NCBI GenBank assembly: GCA_003223645.1
Contig: QHVT01000021.1
Location: 43,945-107,944 of the forward strand
Length of the DNA: 64,000 nucleotides
Direction of reading: 5' to 3'
Source: Acidobacteriota bacterium
GTDB taxonomy: Bacteria > Acidobacteriota > Thermoanaerobaculia > Gp7-AA8
Below are positions 52,245 to 61,275 of the stretch, one piece after another. The position numbers and the translations under genes are program-made. The stretch's first letter is position 1. Each line of letters opens with the position of its first letter. The notes under the pieces were generated by a model. The model worked only from the letters and a program-made list of their open reading frames with translations, was not told where the DNA came from and made no database searches.

Positions 52245-52961
52245 TTAGCTGGCGAGAGCGAGCGGTATCTCGCAGATGCGCGGCTGCTCGGTGCCGAAAA
52301 GGTCGGCCGCTGCGATCGACGGAACGTCCACGTCCGGGCGCTTCCAACCGAGCACCAGTCCCCGCATGAGTTCGGGCTCCATCTTGAAGTAGTGGCGGTT
52401 GACCGTTGCCACGCTCGTATCGCCCATCATCTGGACGACGGCGAGCAAGTGAGCGGGCGTCTTGCCGCGCTGCGCGATGTGAGACGCGCCGGTGTGCCGG
52501 AAGTTGAAGAACGTCCGCTTCTTGTCTTCGAGGTCGTAGCGCAGCATGCGGCTGGCGATCACCATCAGCCGCTCCCACTGCTTGCGGATGTCCACGTACG
52601 GAAGGCCGGTTTCGGGATTGAAGTGGATCGGCGCGTTACCTGGATTCGCCGGCCTGATGGAGAGCAGGTACTCGACGAGCTCCTCGGCGAGCGGCCCTTC
52701 CGCTTTGATGCCCTTGTTGACGTTCTTGTGTTGGTCGAGCTTGTACCAGCCGGTGAGGTTGCTGGCGTCGAGAGTCACTTCATCCCAACGGAGGTGCAGA
52801 TTGCAGTCCGGTCGCATCATCGTGTAGTAGCCGATGAGGCAGTAGCCGCGGAGAGGAACGACGGACGGCGAGCGCAGGCCGCGGTTCTTCTTCTCCTGCG
52901 CCACCTTCTCATTCCACGCGGCTTGATCCGCTTCGTACTCGAGGAGCGCTGGCCCCAGTGG
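52245..52961 (-). pseudogene. Tyrosine recombinase/integrase, 5'-truncated
   Basis: Only the catalytic domain remains. The first Arg is in GYYTMMRPDCNLHLRW, the H-x-x-R region is represented by FNFRHTGASHIAQRG, and MGDTSVATVNRHYF carries the final His and nucleophile Tyr. A GTG at 52904 could start a 219-residue product. Sense codons continue upstream in frame to the TGA that also ends the preceding gene, so the core-binding domain has been lost. It lies next to tRNA-Asp, the expected integration target. Activity is unlikely without the N-terminal domain. Confidence 0.8.
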
Positions 52962-52964
52962 GTT

Positions 52965-53870
52965 TCACTCAGGCTCTGGCGGCGCTGGCGGGTCGGATGG
53001 CGGCGGGACTTTAGCGATCGTGGTGACGGTCATCGGGAAATCGAAAAAGCCGCTCGTTGTGAACACGCGGATCGTGAACGTCCCGAGATCTCCGAGGGGC
53101 AACGGCCCCTTTGCCCACGCAAAGAACGAGATTCGGTTCCATGACCCCGGAAGGATGGCGCAGGGTTCTCGCGCAACATGAAGTCGCGCGTCCGAACCGA
53201 TGACGATGTCTTCGCACTGAGGCGCTCCCTCGAACCACGAGGAGCGGGATTCCACATATGCGAATCGCAGCGGCGTGATCAGGCCGATCTGGAGGTCGAC
53301 CGGCTTGACGAGGCGCAGCGGCTCATTGCGAATGACGACCTGAAGCTCCACCGCCTCCTGCTCTTCTTTGATGTCGTCGGTCACCGCGCCGATGTCGCCG
53401 GCTGTCAATTTGACTCCGTTCACGGTGACTTCGACGGGTACGGTGGATGACGGCTCGCCCTCGCGCGTGGCCGCGAGAGTGTGGCGTACCTCCTGTTCCA
53501 GTTCGGATCTCAGCGTAGTGAGACGTCCGTGATGAATGATGCTCGGAAAGTTTCGGAGCTCTGCGGGAATGTCGTCCGGATTCTGCGCCAGCAGGATGAC
53601 CGGCCTGTCGCGAGCATGGGCATAGCCGGTCTCGTATAGGACGTTCACGTTCCGGCCGGTCATTTCGGCGATAAGGAGATCCGCCCTGGCGATCTGGTGA
53701 TAGATCCGCTCGAGGATATTGTCGGTGGAAATTTGTTCGTCGACGCGTTCCGCATACGCGCCGGCACTCTCGCAGGCAGGCTTGATCGCGAGCTTGTACT
53801 CGTCGTCGAATGCCGGATCGAACGGCATGAGCACAAGCACGAATGGCCTGGGGCCGGTGATGTCAGGCAT
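52965..53870 (-). CDS. Deoxyribosyltransferase/TIR-like effector protein (paralogue 1)
   Basis: A 301-residue protein. Residues ~8-125 (PFVLVLMPFDPAFDDEYKL, ERIYHQIARADLLIAEMTGR, NVLYETGYAHARDRPVILL) have the nucleoside-2-deoxyribosyltransferase-like fold with the D-x-T-G...E-x-G-x-A-H signature. The C-terminal ~170 residues are beta-rich with GFFDFPMTV near the end. Relatives occur in defence and stress loci as nucleotide-processing proteins. The ATG at 53870 overlaps the upstream paralogue's stop by eight bases. Confidence 0.75.
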   Translation of the reverse strand: MPDITGPRPFVLVLMPFDPAFDDEYKLAIKPACESAGAYAERVDEQISTDNILERIYHQIARADLLIAEMTGRNVNVLYETGYAHARDRPVILLAQNPDDIPAELRNFPSIIHHGRLTTLRSELEQEVRHTLAATREGEPSSTVPVEVTVNGVKLTAGDIGAVTDDIKEEQEAVELQVVIRNEPLRLVKPVDLQIGLITPLRFAYVESRSSWFEGAPQCEDIVIGSDARLHVAREPCAILPGSWNRISFFAWAKGPLPLGDLGTFTIRVFTTSGFFDFPMTVTTIAKVPPPSDPPAPPEPE

Positions 53871-54723
53871 GCGATGAAGGCGCGTCGGGCGAGCCGGGAA
53901 TGTCGACGGTGAAAGGAAAGTCGAAGAATCCATTCGTTGTGAGGATTCGAATGGCAAACGCGCCCATCTTCTCGCCGGCGGAGCAGGGACGGTTACGGCT
54001 CGTCCCGAGTTGGAACTGCTCCCACAGGCCTGGCAGGATCGTAAAGTCCTTCTGCCAGACATGCAGGCGCCGATCGGATTCGATGCAAATGTTTGCCGTG
54101 CGGAGATCTTTGTCGTCGTAATCGATGCCAAGCCTTTTGAATACGGCGGGCGTGATCACGCCGACCTGAACTTCGGCCGGTTTCCCGCGCCGGACGCCGG
54201 GATTGCGGATGATCACCTCCAGCCTCACGTAATCGGTCTTGTTGCTCGTGACCTTCGCCACCACATCCGCCGCGAGCTTCACGTCATTGACCGTGATCTC
54301 GACCGGAATGACCGGCGCCTCTCCGCGCGAAGAAGCGTCGAGCATGCTGACCACGCGCCGCTCCAGCTCCGCTTTCAGAGTCGTGAGCTTCCTCTGATGA
54401 ATGATGTGCGGATAGTGCATGAGATCGAAGGGGATGTCGGCGGCATTCTCGGTCAGCAGGATCACCGGTTTGTTGAGCGCGTGCGCGTATCCGGTGTCAT
54501 AGAACACGCTGCCGTTGCGGCCGGTCATTTCCGCGATGACGACGTCCGCTTTGCCGAGCTGGTGGTGAATGCGCTGAATCACGGCCTGCTCCTCGAGCCG
54601 CTCGGCCCAGGCGCCGGCGGCGGTGCACGCGGGCGCGATGGCGAGGTTGTATTCGTCCTCGAATCGCGCCTCGAACGGCAGGAGGACGAGCACGAACGGC
54701 CGGGGAGCAGTGGTTTCGCGCAT
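53863..54723 (-). CDS. Deoxyribosyltransferase/TIR-like effector protein (paralogue 2)
   Basis: A 286-residue tandem paralogue of the downstream gene, with the same layout: PFVLVLLPFEARFEDEYNL, VIQRIHHQLGKADVVIAEM, VFYDTGYAHALNKPVILLT, then a beta-rich half ending GFFDFPFTVDIPG. The catalytic-like Glu before GYAHA is replaced by Asp (YDTGYAH against YETGYAH in paralogue 1). The start at 54723 (MRETTAPRPF) is chosen because upstream codons belong to a broken TPR gene. Confidence 0.75.
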   Translation of the reverse strand: MRETTAPRPFVLVLLPFEARFEDEYNLAIAPACTAAGAWAERLEEQAVIQRIHHQLGKADVVIAEMTGRNGSVFYDTGYAHALNKPVILLTENAADIPFDLMHYPHIIHQRKLTTLKAELERRVVSMLDASSRGEAPVIPVEITVNDVKLAADVVAKVTSNKTDYVRLEVIIRNPGVRRGKPAEVQVGVITPAVFKRLGIDYDDKDLRTANICIESDRRLHVWQKDFTILPGLWEQFQLGTSRNRPCSAGEKMGAFAIRILTTNGFFDFPFTVDIPGSPDAPSSHA

Positions 54724-54781
54724 GTGTTCCGGAATGACGGACCGGCAGAAGTCTATCGTGAGTCGAGCACGCGCAGCAGCT

Positions 54782-54945
54782 TCATCGGTTCCGCCGGTCG
54801 CGGATCGCAGGGAGCAGTTTCGCTGCACGATCGAGATAGGCCTCCGCCTCGAGGCGTTTGCCCAGCGCGGCCGGCACCTGACCGGCGTATCGGTACGCAA
54901 CGCCGGACGTCGGATCGATGCGAAGCGCGTTCTTGATCAGCTATA
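54782..54945 (-). pseudogene. TPR-protein C-terminal remnant
   Basis: One open frame reads KNALRIDPTSGVAYRYAG, KRLEAEAYLDRAAKLLP, then RDRRNR and a stop. This is a clear TPR helix pair. The frame has no start and is lost near 54945, about 40 bases before the tRNA-like sequence at 54988. It is the tail of a gene cut by an integration or deletion. Confidence 0.6.
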
Positions 54946-54987
54946 TCGCCGTTGTCCGCCCTAAGGTTACGTAGGATTCCCCAACGC

Positions 54988-55063
54988 GGGGTCGTAGTTC
55001 AGTTGGTTAGTTCTCCGGCCTGTCACACCGGAGGTCCCGGGTTCGAGCCCGTTGGCTCCGCGA
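54988..55063 (+). pseudogene. Degenerate tRNA-Asp-like sequence (copy 3)
   Basis: It starts with the same GGGGTCGTAGTTCAGTTG as the intact gene and keeps the GTC anticodon arm (CCGGCCTGTCACACCGG). The D-stem 3' strand is GTTC instead of GAAC, one base is missing in the T-arm, and the end is CGA instead of CCA. Probably an attachment-site copy. Confidence 0.72.
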
Positions 55064-55074
55064 ATTGAAATCGC

Positions 55075-56499
55075 CTAAGGCAGACGGCTGAGAGCTTCGG
55101 CGATCCGGGCTCCCGCCACCGGATCGTCGTCCTCGTCTGCCACTCGCTGCAGAAGCGAGTAGATAAGCAGAAGGTAGGCCGGCTCACCGAGTGTCATTGC
55201 TTTGGTAATCTCCGGCTCCATCCGGCTGGCTACCTCCCACAAGTGGCGTAGCCCGAGTTGCCTTCGGCTGACGTCTTTGAGTTCAATCGCGGCAATGGCA
55301 ACGTCGCGAACGAAACGGGGCATCCGGAGAGCGAACTCGTCGTCGCGGATCTGCAGTTCGGTCCCACGCGCATCTACCTCCGCGGCTGCCTCGATCCAGG
55401 TCAAAACGAGCGCGATCGACTCGAAGTCGAGTGGATCGGCAGCCGCGCTGAAGAGTGAGGCCGCACAGATGACTCTCTTCTCCTCTCCGAGCAGGCGATT
55501 GGCGTGGATGACCTCGGGCTGCAGGAGCTCGCGGACGTCGGGCGGATGACTCAGGAAATAGGGTGAGTCCGCGAAAGCGAGCAACTGGTCGCACGAGTAG
55601 GTAGCGACGGAGAACTTGAACGCGGCGGCATGCAAGCCTGCTTGAAATTCCATGAACGTCGACACAGCGCGGGCCGCCGCGACCGTCGCATCGCCGTTGC
55701 GCAGATACGGCGGAGCAATGTGCCGGGCGATGAGGAGCGCTTCCCGCGCAATCAGGGGATGTTCGAGATACCAATCAAGGTCGTAAAGGCAGGGCGATTC
55801 TTCGTCGAAGACCTCATGCCGCGCGATCGCCAACAGTAGCTGTTTGGGAAAATCAGGACGCCGCGGCAACGCGCCGGTCACATCGGGGTCCGGCGAGAGC
55901 CGGCAAAAGGTGATCGAGGCGAAAAGCGGCCAGACTGTCGATCCCGCGATGAGCAGCGAGTCATAGGCTTCTGACATGACCTTTGACACACTGCCGACCC
56001 ACGCGCTGAATCTTCGCTCGGGAGGTCCATCGCCGAGGTTGTCGGCCGCGCGGGAAGCCAGCAAGAGAAACGCGCCCGTTACTGTCGAATCAGCAGCGGG
56101 GCCGTAGTACATCCGAACGGCGTCCAAGATCCTCGCGATTTGCAGTTCTGCGGCAAGCTCCGGCTGCTCCGCAACAGCCCGCTCAGCGAACGATTCCAGG
56201 CGATGGAGCAAGACCTCGCTGTCGCGATCAACCTCGAATTCGTGAACGTCCGCCGGAGCGATTCCGGACGGCAGTTCGGACGTCGTGTACTTGGTTCCGC
56301 GGTCAAAGACGATGTACCAGGGTGCGCCGCGCATGCTCAGCGCATGGATTTCGTCGCGATCCCCCACCCGGAGGCCACGGCCGATCTCGTGCGTCTGCCG
56401 CGCGATCTCTGCCTCGCGCGGATTGCGAACCAGTAGAGCTCGCGCAAGGGTGAGGAAACGTCGGGCCGGATTATCACCGTCGTATATCACCACCTCCAC
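55075..56499 (-). CDS. Large helical protein of unknown function (island gene)
   Basis: A 474-residue protein, mostly helical, with many Ala, Leu and acidic residues. It begins VVIYDGDNPARRFLTLARALLVR, has an aromatic SITFCRLSPDPDVTG, and an YLYDLDWYLEHPL-like segment around residue 245. No membrane segment or nucleotide motif is seen. The GTG start overlaps the stop of the small membrane-protein gene upstream; several in-frame GTGs allow either a 13- or 4-base overlap. I do not recognise a family. The pairing with a small coiled-coil membrane protein suggests a two-component module. Confidence 0.65.
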   Translation of the reverse strand: MEVVIYDGDNPARRFLTLARALLVRNPREAEIARQTHEIGRGLRVGDRDEIHALSMRGAPWYIVFDRGTKYTTSELPSGIAPADVHEFEVDRDSEVLLHRLESFAERAVAEQPELAAELQIARILDAVRMYYGPAADSTVTGAFLLLASRAADNLGDGPPERRFSAWVGSVSKVMSEAYDSLLIAGSTVWPLFASITFCRLSPDPDVTGALPRRPDFPKQLLLAIARHEVFDEESPCLYDLDWYLEHPLIAREALLIARHIAPPYLRNGDATVAAARAVSTFMEFQAGLHAAAFKFSVATYSCDQLLAFADSPYFLSHPPDVRELLQPEVIHANRLLGEEKRVICAASLFSAAADPLDFESIALVLTWIEAAAEVDARGTELQIRDDEFALRMPRFVRDVAIAAIELKDVSRRQLGLRHLWEVASRMEPEITKAMTLGEPAYLLLIYSLLQRVADEDDDPVAGARIAEALSRLP

Positions 56500-56972
56500 C
56501 GACGCCGGATGGTCCCCAGCGTTCGCTCAGCGATTAACCGACCCTGATCTGCCGGAAAATTCAGCTCGAGAAGCGTGCGAGTCATCTCCTGCTCTTCTTC
56601 CGCGAAAGCTGTGGCTGCCTGGAGACGTGGCACTTGGTGAACCACGTCCTGCATCTCGTCCATCAGTGCGGCCACGTCCTTGCGAAGGGCCTTCTGATCG
56701 AGAGGGTCACTGTTGCGAAATCGTGAGCGAAGCTGCTCGAAACGTTCGACGAGCGCGTCGACGCTCCTCTCGCCGAGCTTCTCAGCACCCTTCTGAATAC
56801 CCTTCAGATAACCGATAAAAAAGCTGCTTAGAAGCGTCCCAGCGACCCATAGTGCGAGATCGAACCCTGAGAAGAAGAGCTGATCGCGCGGCCTTACATG
56901 CGAAACGTCGAAACCGATCTCGTCCGCGACCTCGTTCGCCAGCTCGGACACATTGACGATCGGTGGCATCAC
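56487..56972 (-). CDS. Small membrane-anchored coiled-coil protein (island gene)
   Basis: A 161-residue protein with one N-terminal membrane segment (LALWVAGTLLSSFFIGYL, residues ~39-56). A long charged helix follows (KGAEKLGERSVDALVERFEQLRS..., DEMQDVVHQVPRLQ), then a basic tail ending RRRWRW. No family is recognised. It is translationally coupled to the gene at 55075-56499. Confidence 0.65.
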   Translation of the reverse strand: MMPPIVNVSELANEVADEIGFDVSHVRPRDQLFFSGFDLALWVAGTLLSSFFIGYLKGIQKGAEKLGERSVDALVERFEQLRSRFRNSDPLDQKALRKDVAALMDEMQDVVHQVPRLQAATAFAEEEQEMTRTLLELNFPADQGRLIAERTLGTIRRRWRW

Positions 56973-57005
56973 TTAGGAGATCCATCAAACGGTGATTCCC
57001 CTACC

Positions 57006-57118
57006 CGAAGTCACTCGCAAAGTCGCCAATTTAGCGACCAGAACTTTGCGCAGACCCGCGACCAAAACGGCGAGTGTTTCGCATTTCGGCGTGAGTGTTC
57101 CACGAAAAAACGTGTCGC
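57006..57118. repeat. Island-flanking repeat, copy 2
   Basis: It contains CACTCGCAAAGTCGCCAATTT, GACCCGCGACCAAAACGG and TTTCGGCGTGAGTGTTCCAC in the same order as 51773-51886. It marks the right end of the accessory block next to the P450 gene. Confidence 0.75.
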
Positions 57119-57127
57119 GGTTGCAGA

Positions 57128-58360
57128 TCAATCGGGAGATGCAACGGCCCGGAGCGGAAGTTTAATCGGGCCATAGACGGCCTCAGTGGGCGGGAGCCAT
57201 TCTCCGGGACCGGCCAGTTCCAGCGTGGTCAGGCGCTCGGCCAGGATTGGTAGTGCTTCTTGCAGTTCGGCTCGTGCCAGTGCCGCGCCCAGACAGTAGT
57301 GGATGCCGCCGCCGAAGGCCAAGTGGCCCGGCTGGCCGCGTTCCACCTTGCGGGTGATGTCGAAGCGATCGGCCTGCTCAAAGACGGCGGCGTCGCGGTT
57401 GGCCGATCCGACGACCGGCAGGAAGCACGCGCCGCGTTGAACTTCCAGACGATTCCAACTCAGATCATCGCTGGCGATGCGCGGCACGCCCAGGATGACC
57501 GAAGGGCTGAACCTGATCAGCTCCTCAACCGCCTGGGTCACCAAGTCCCGCTCAGCGGCCAGCAGGCGCCACTGATCGGGGTGTTGGCTCAAGGTCACAA
57601 TCGCATTGCCAAGCTGATTCGTGACGGTACTGCTGCCGGCCGACATCAGCGTGATCGCCATCGCGCGCAACTCGTCTTTGGTAAGCAGATCGCCCGCGTT
57701 CTCGACGCTGACGAGGGCGCTGAGCAGATTTTCACCCGGCGACTGGCGCAGTTCAGCGGCGAGTTCGTCAATAAAAGCATATAGCCCGGTCAGAGCAGCC
57801 TCAATGCGGGGCGCATGTTCGGCCACGCTCAACCCGAACATCAGGCCGATATCCGCGTTCCAGCTCTGGATCTGCATCAGGGCACCCGCCGGGATGCCGA
57901 CGAACTCGCAGAGAATCTGCCAGGCGTAGCGGTCCGCGAAGTCGACCATGAAGTCAAATTCAGCACGCCCGGCCTGGGCGGCCTCCAGCAACTCATGAGC
58001 AATCGCGCGCATGCGCGGGCGGAAGGCGTCAACCGAGCGCGTGGTAAAGGCATGGGTGACCAGGCGGCGCACCCGATCGTGGTCAGCGCCCTCGGTGTTG
58101 AGCAGAAACGAGCGCATCGCGTCGGCCATTGCGCCCTGACCAAAACCCTGCATCGCCAGCAGGTCGGCGCCGGGCGTGCGAAACTGCCGATGGTTCAGCA
58201 ACGCCTGCACTTCCTGGTGACGCAATACCGCGATGCCGATCGGCGTGCTGGCGCACCAGTTCTGTTCGCGGGCCAGGCGCAGAGTCCCGTGTGGGTCGGC
58301 TTGAAATTCCGGCCCGTACAGGTTCAGCGTTGGCATCTGATCCCGGTCAGGTATGGACAT
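57128..58360 (-). CDS. Cytochrome P450
   Basis: A 410-residue soluble bacterial P450. The heme-binding loop is FGGGIHYCLGAALARAE with the Cys ligand. The ExxR motif is EELIR. The I-helix reads LMSAGSSTVTNQLGN, where the usual acid before Thr is Ser, which may affect oxygen activation. It has LLNTEGADHDRVRRLV (the C-helix HxxxR region). The start MSIPDRDQ at 58360 is chosen; upstream codons are not P450-like. Substrate unknown; no ferredoxin partner is adjacent. Confidence 0.92.
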   Translation of the reverse strand: MSIPDRDQMPTLNLYGPEFQADPHGTLRLAREQNWCASTPIGIAVLRHQEVQALLNHRQFRTPGADLLAMQGFGQGAMADAMRSFLLNTEGADHDRVRRLVTHAFTTRSVDAFRPRMRAIAHELLEAAQAGRAEFDFMVDFADRYAWQILCEFVGIPAGALMQIQSWNADIGLMFGLSVAEHAPRIEAALTGLYAFIDELAAELRQSPGENLLSALVSVENAGDLLTKDELRAMAITLMSAGSSTVTNQLGNAIVTLSQHPDQWRLLAAERDLVTQAVEELIRFSPSVILGVPRIASDDLSWNRLEVQRGACFLPVVGSANRDAAVFEQADRFDITRKVERGQPGHLAFGGGIHYCLGAALARAELQEALPILAERLTTLELAGPGEWLPPTEAVYGPIKLPLRAVASPD

Positions 58361-59050
58361 CGTTGCTCGTCTGTCAGTATACGGCTCGGCGCGACCATGC
58401 TGGCCGATGGATGGCGGCGATCCGGTTCGTGCGCCAGACACCATCGAGCGCCGCCCTGCAGTTCGCGAGACTGGAAGCATCCGGCCGGGGATCTTCACCG
58501 TGCGGACATCGGCGATCCGACGCGTGCTCGTCGAGCCCGTCGGCCTGCAGGTCTGGATTGCTCTTCGCCAATCCGCCAACAAGTGATTCACCAGCCGCCA
58601 CCTGTCGGTTTCGTTTTTTCAGTGCTTTAGAAATGTTGTAACTCGATGGTAGCCGACTTGCCGTTCACGTCAGTAACCGTTGCCAGCGCGCGCAACTCGA
58701 TGATGCCGCTGGTCGAGGGGAACTGCACGCGCACCGTTTCATTGCCGAAGGCGCTTCGATGAATGTCGGCGTCGACGGGTAGGGAGGCACCGGCGCTTCG
58801 GTCCCATGGAGTCAGGCCTTCACTGTTCGGAGTTCGCTCATAAGGTCTGATCCTTCTGCACATCACGCTCAAGGAGGATGCATGCCGCACCAACCAAGCG
58901 GAAGAGTCAGTTCGGCAATGAAGAATGAAGGCCCTGACTCTGACGCATCCGCACAAATATATAGACCGGGGTAGGGAATTCTGCCTGGAAGGCCCTCCTG
59001 TAGATAAGGGGCTTGAAGCGAATGCTCGGCGAGCCTTGGAGGAATCACAA
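58361..59050. other. 690-bp region without an intact gene
   Basis: No complete gene is supported. On the minus strand 58627-58816 an open frame ends with a plausible beta-strand sequence (VRVQFPSTSGIIELRALATV, then TVTDVNGKSATIELQHF) that could be the tail of a lost gene, but it has no start. The rest is GC-rich noise in all frames. The haloperoxidase promoter should lie near 58980-59040. Confidence 0.4.
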
Positions 59051-60862
59051 ATGCAGGACTCGATTCTTTTCTGGAACGCTGTCGCCCTAGAAGCCAACCG
59101 CGTCAGTCACAGCGACCCCGATAAACGGCAGCAGAACGGACCGACACTTTCGTCGCGGGCGATTGCCATTGTCCATTTGGCGATGTATGACGCCTTCGTA
59201 GGAATTTCCGGAGGGGGCCTCCCGCGGTATCTGAACCCGCCGCCACCCGCACCTCCCGCGCCGCCACCGCCACCCGCGCCACAGCTGTCAGCACAGGATG
59301 CCGTGGCGGGCGCCGCCCACAGGACGCTGTCCAGGCTCTACAACGCGCAGACCGATTTCTTCAATGCTCAGTTGGGCTGCTTCAACGCCGGCAGCGTCAG
59401 CTTCAAATTTGGCGAGCTGGTCGGTCAAACCCTCCTCGACCAGCGCGCGAATGACATGGACGCGCGCGACTGCGGCTATATCCCGTCGCCCAAGCGCGGC
59501 AGGCATCGTCGAGACCCGGATAACCCCGGCCAGGGTTTCAATTCGGCCTTCTACGGGGCGCAGACGAACACGTTTGCCGTCATGAAGAGGCACACAGTCG
59601 ACCGGCCGCCCTTGGACAATGTGAAGTACCTGCGTGCGCTGCGGGACGTGCGGGCCAGGGGCATCAGGCCTGACCTGACGGGGACACTCCCGACTGCTTT
59701 ATTCAACAGGCGACGAAGCTCGGAAAACACTCTTGTCGGCATTTACTGGGCGTACGACGGCGCGAATCGTCTGGGTACCCCGCCGCGTCACTACAACCAG
59801 ATCATCCGCCAGGTGGCGATGAATGTGATCAACCCCGCCACGGGCCATATAAATCGGGAGGCCGAAAACGCGCGGCTCTTCGCCTTTGTCAATGCGGCGA
59901 TGGGCGACGCCGGAATTCTCGCGTGGGAGCAGAAGTATTGCCATGACTTCTGGCGCCCTGTCGTCGGCATTCGAGAACATGACAGGACGCTCGGCCCGGC
60001 CGCGCCTCACCTCGCTGTAACCACCGCCTTCGAGGACGGTGACCCCGGTTGGTTGCCGCTTGGCGCGCCGAGCACAAACTCAACGGGGATGAAAAACTTC
60101 ACGCCGGACTTTCCGTCCTATCCGTCCGGTCACGCGACGTTCGGCGCCGCCGCCTTTCACATCACTCGAATGTTTTATGGGATCAGCGCGAACAACAAGA
60201 GCAACGACAGTCTGTCCCCGGACTTCTTCGTTTCCGATGAATTCAACGGCGGCAATCGGGACAACGACGGGACGGTGCGTCCGCGGCACACTCGTTTTTT
60301 TCCTGGTGGCCTGTGGCAGATGATCCTGGAAAACGCGACCAGCCGGGTTTTTCTCGGCGTCCACTGGATCTTCGACGCCTTCGATTTCACCGGAGGCGAC
60401 AACGGCCCGCTGAACCCGTCGCTGAACGACGAGAGAATCGGCGGTGTAGGCCTCGGTCTGCGGATCGCCAGAGATATCTTCGCGCACGGCAACGGTCAAG
60501 GGCCGCAGATGACGCCGACGAATATCGTCCCGCCAATCATCACCCCCGCAGCCGACGCCAATGCGCCGATGCCGACGCGCCCGGCTCAGCCGGCGGAAGT
60601 TGGGGGCTGCGCCGGGCCGGCGGTGGACCCATCCGCATTTCAAGCGACTGCGATAAGCGCAGCTAGGAAACGAGGTGCGAAAGGCTCAGCGAAGAAGGGA
60701 GTCGCTAAGGTCTTAGGGAAGAAAGCCACTGGCAAGGAGACAGTCGAAGGTGAAACTTCTGAGCAGAATCAGGAGCCTTGGCCGTCTGGAATCTCACAGC
60801 AAGATCGGGATCAACCTAGCTCTGTAAAAGGTGCCTGGCCGTCCGGGGTCTCTCAAAAGTAG
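59051..60862 (+). CDS. Vanadium-dependent haloperoxidase-like/PAP2 phosphatase protein
   Basis: A 603-residue protein. GGAGGA lies upstream of ATG 59051, which removes a doubtful 42-residue extension. The PAP2/V-haloperoxidase core has RRDPDNPGQGF, FPSYPSGHATFGAAAF (about residue 356; the PSGH catalytic motif) and SRVFLGVHWIFDAFD (about residue 433; Arg and axial His). A Pro-rich stretch lies near residue 60. After the fold comes a Lys-rich linker and two copies of WPSG(I/V)SQ at the extreme C-terminus. No signal peptide is seen. It could oxidise halides or be a phosphatase; the sequence favours the haloperoxidase group. Confidence 0.85.
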   Translation: MQDSILFWNAVALEANRVSHSDPDKRQQNGPTLSSRAIAIVHLAMYDAFVGISGGGLPRYLNPPPPAPPAPPPPPAPQLSAQDAVAGAAHRTLSRLYNAQTDFFNAQLGCFNAGSVSFKFGELVGQTLLDQRANDMDARDCGYIPSPKRGRHRRDPDNPGQGFNSAFYGAQTNTFAVMKRHTVDRPPLDNVKYLRALRDVRARGIRPDLTGTLPTALFNRRRSSENTLVGIYWAYDGANRLGTPPRHYNQIIRQVAMNVINPATGHINREAENARLFAFVNAAMGDAGILAWEQKYCHDFWRPVVGIREHDRTLGPAAPHLAVTTAFEDGDPGWLPLGAPSTNSTGMKNFTPDFPSYPSGHATFGAAAFHITRMFYGISANNKSNDSLSPDFFVSDEFNGGNRDNDGTVRPRHTRFFPGGLWQMILENATSRVFLGVHWIFDAFDFTGGDNGPLNPSLNDERIGGVGLGLRIARDIFAHGNGQGPQMTPTNIVPPIITPAADANAPMPTRPAQPAEVGGCAGPAVDPSAFQATAISAARKRGAKGSAKKGVAKVLGKKATGKETVEGETSEQNQEPWPSGISQQDRDQPSSVKGAWPSGVSQK

Positions 60863-61275
60863 CGTGAGTGCAGTTGGTCGCCATCCGTGACGAGCCCGCG
60901 GGCACCGTCCGGACGTTCTACGCCGACGATGCTCGGAATGTCCGGATGCCCCGCAGCGCTCGCCGGGCGACTGGTTCAAGGCGTTCCCCATCCCGAACGT
61001 GGCCTCGGCGAATCGGTTCCAGAAGCCGTAGAACACGCGCAGCGAACGCGATCGCAGGACTCGCCGCAGACGGGTGTGACATCCGTCTCCCGCAGGCGTA
61101 TGGTGAATCGACGTCGCGCGGTCCGGTGGCGCTCATCTGCTCTGAGGAGCAGGAGTTTTCGCATGAAAGCCGACGATGGAACTGTGCCTGCCGGGACCGG
61201 GGATGACGTGGACAAGAACTCTCCCGCGGCATTCGGAGAGCGGATGGAAGGGGCGGCTGCGCGACCTCATTGACA
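60863..61275. other. 413-bp region without an intact gene
   Basis: Short open stretches exist, one ending in a protein-like PGDWFKAFPIPNVASANRF then a stop near 61030, but none has a start or a recognisable domain. Probably relics. Confidence 0.4.

Noticed and set aside
54988..55063. Third functional tRNA-Asp
   Set aside because: Broken D-stem, missing base in the T-arm and no CCA end.
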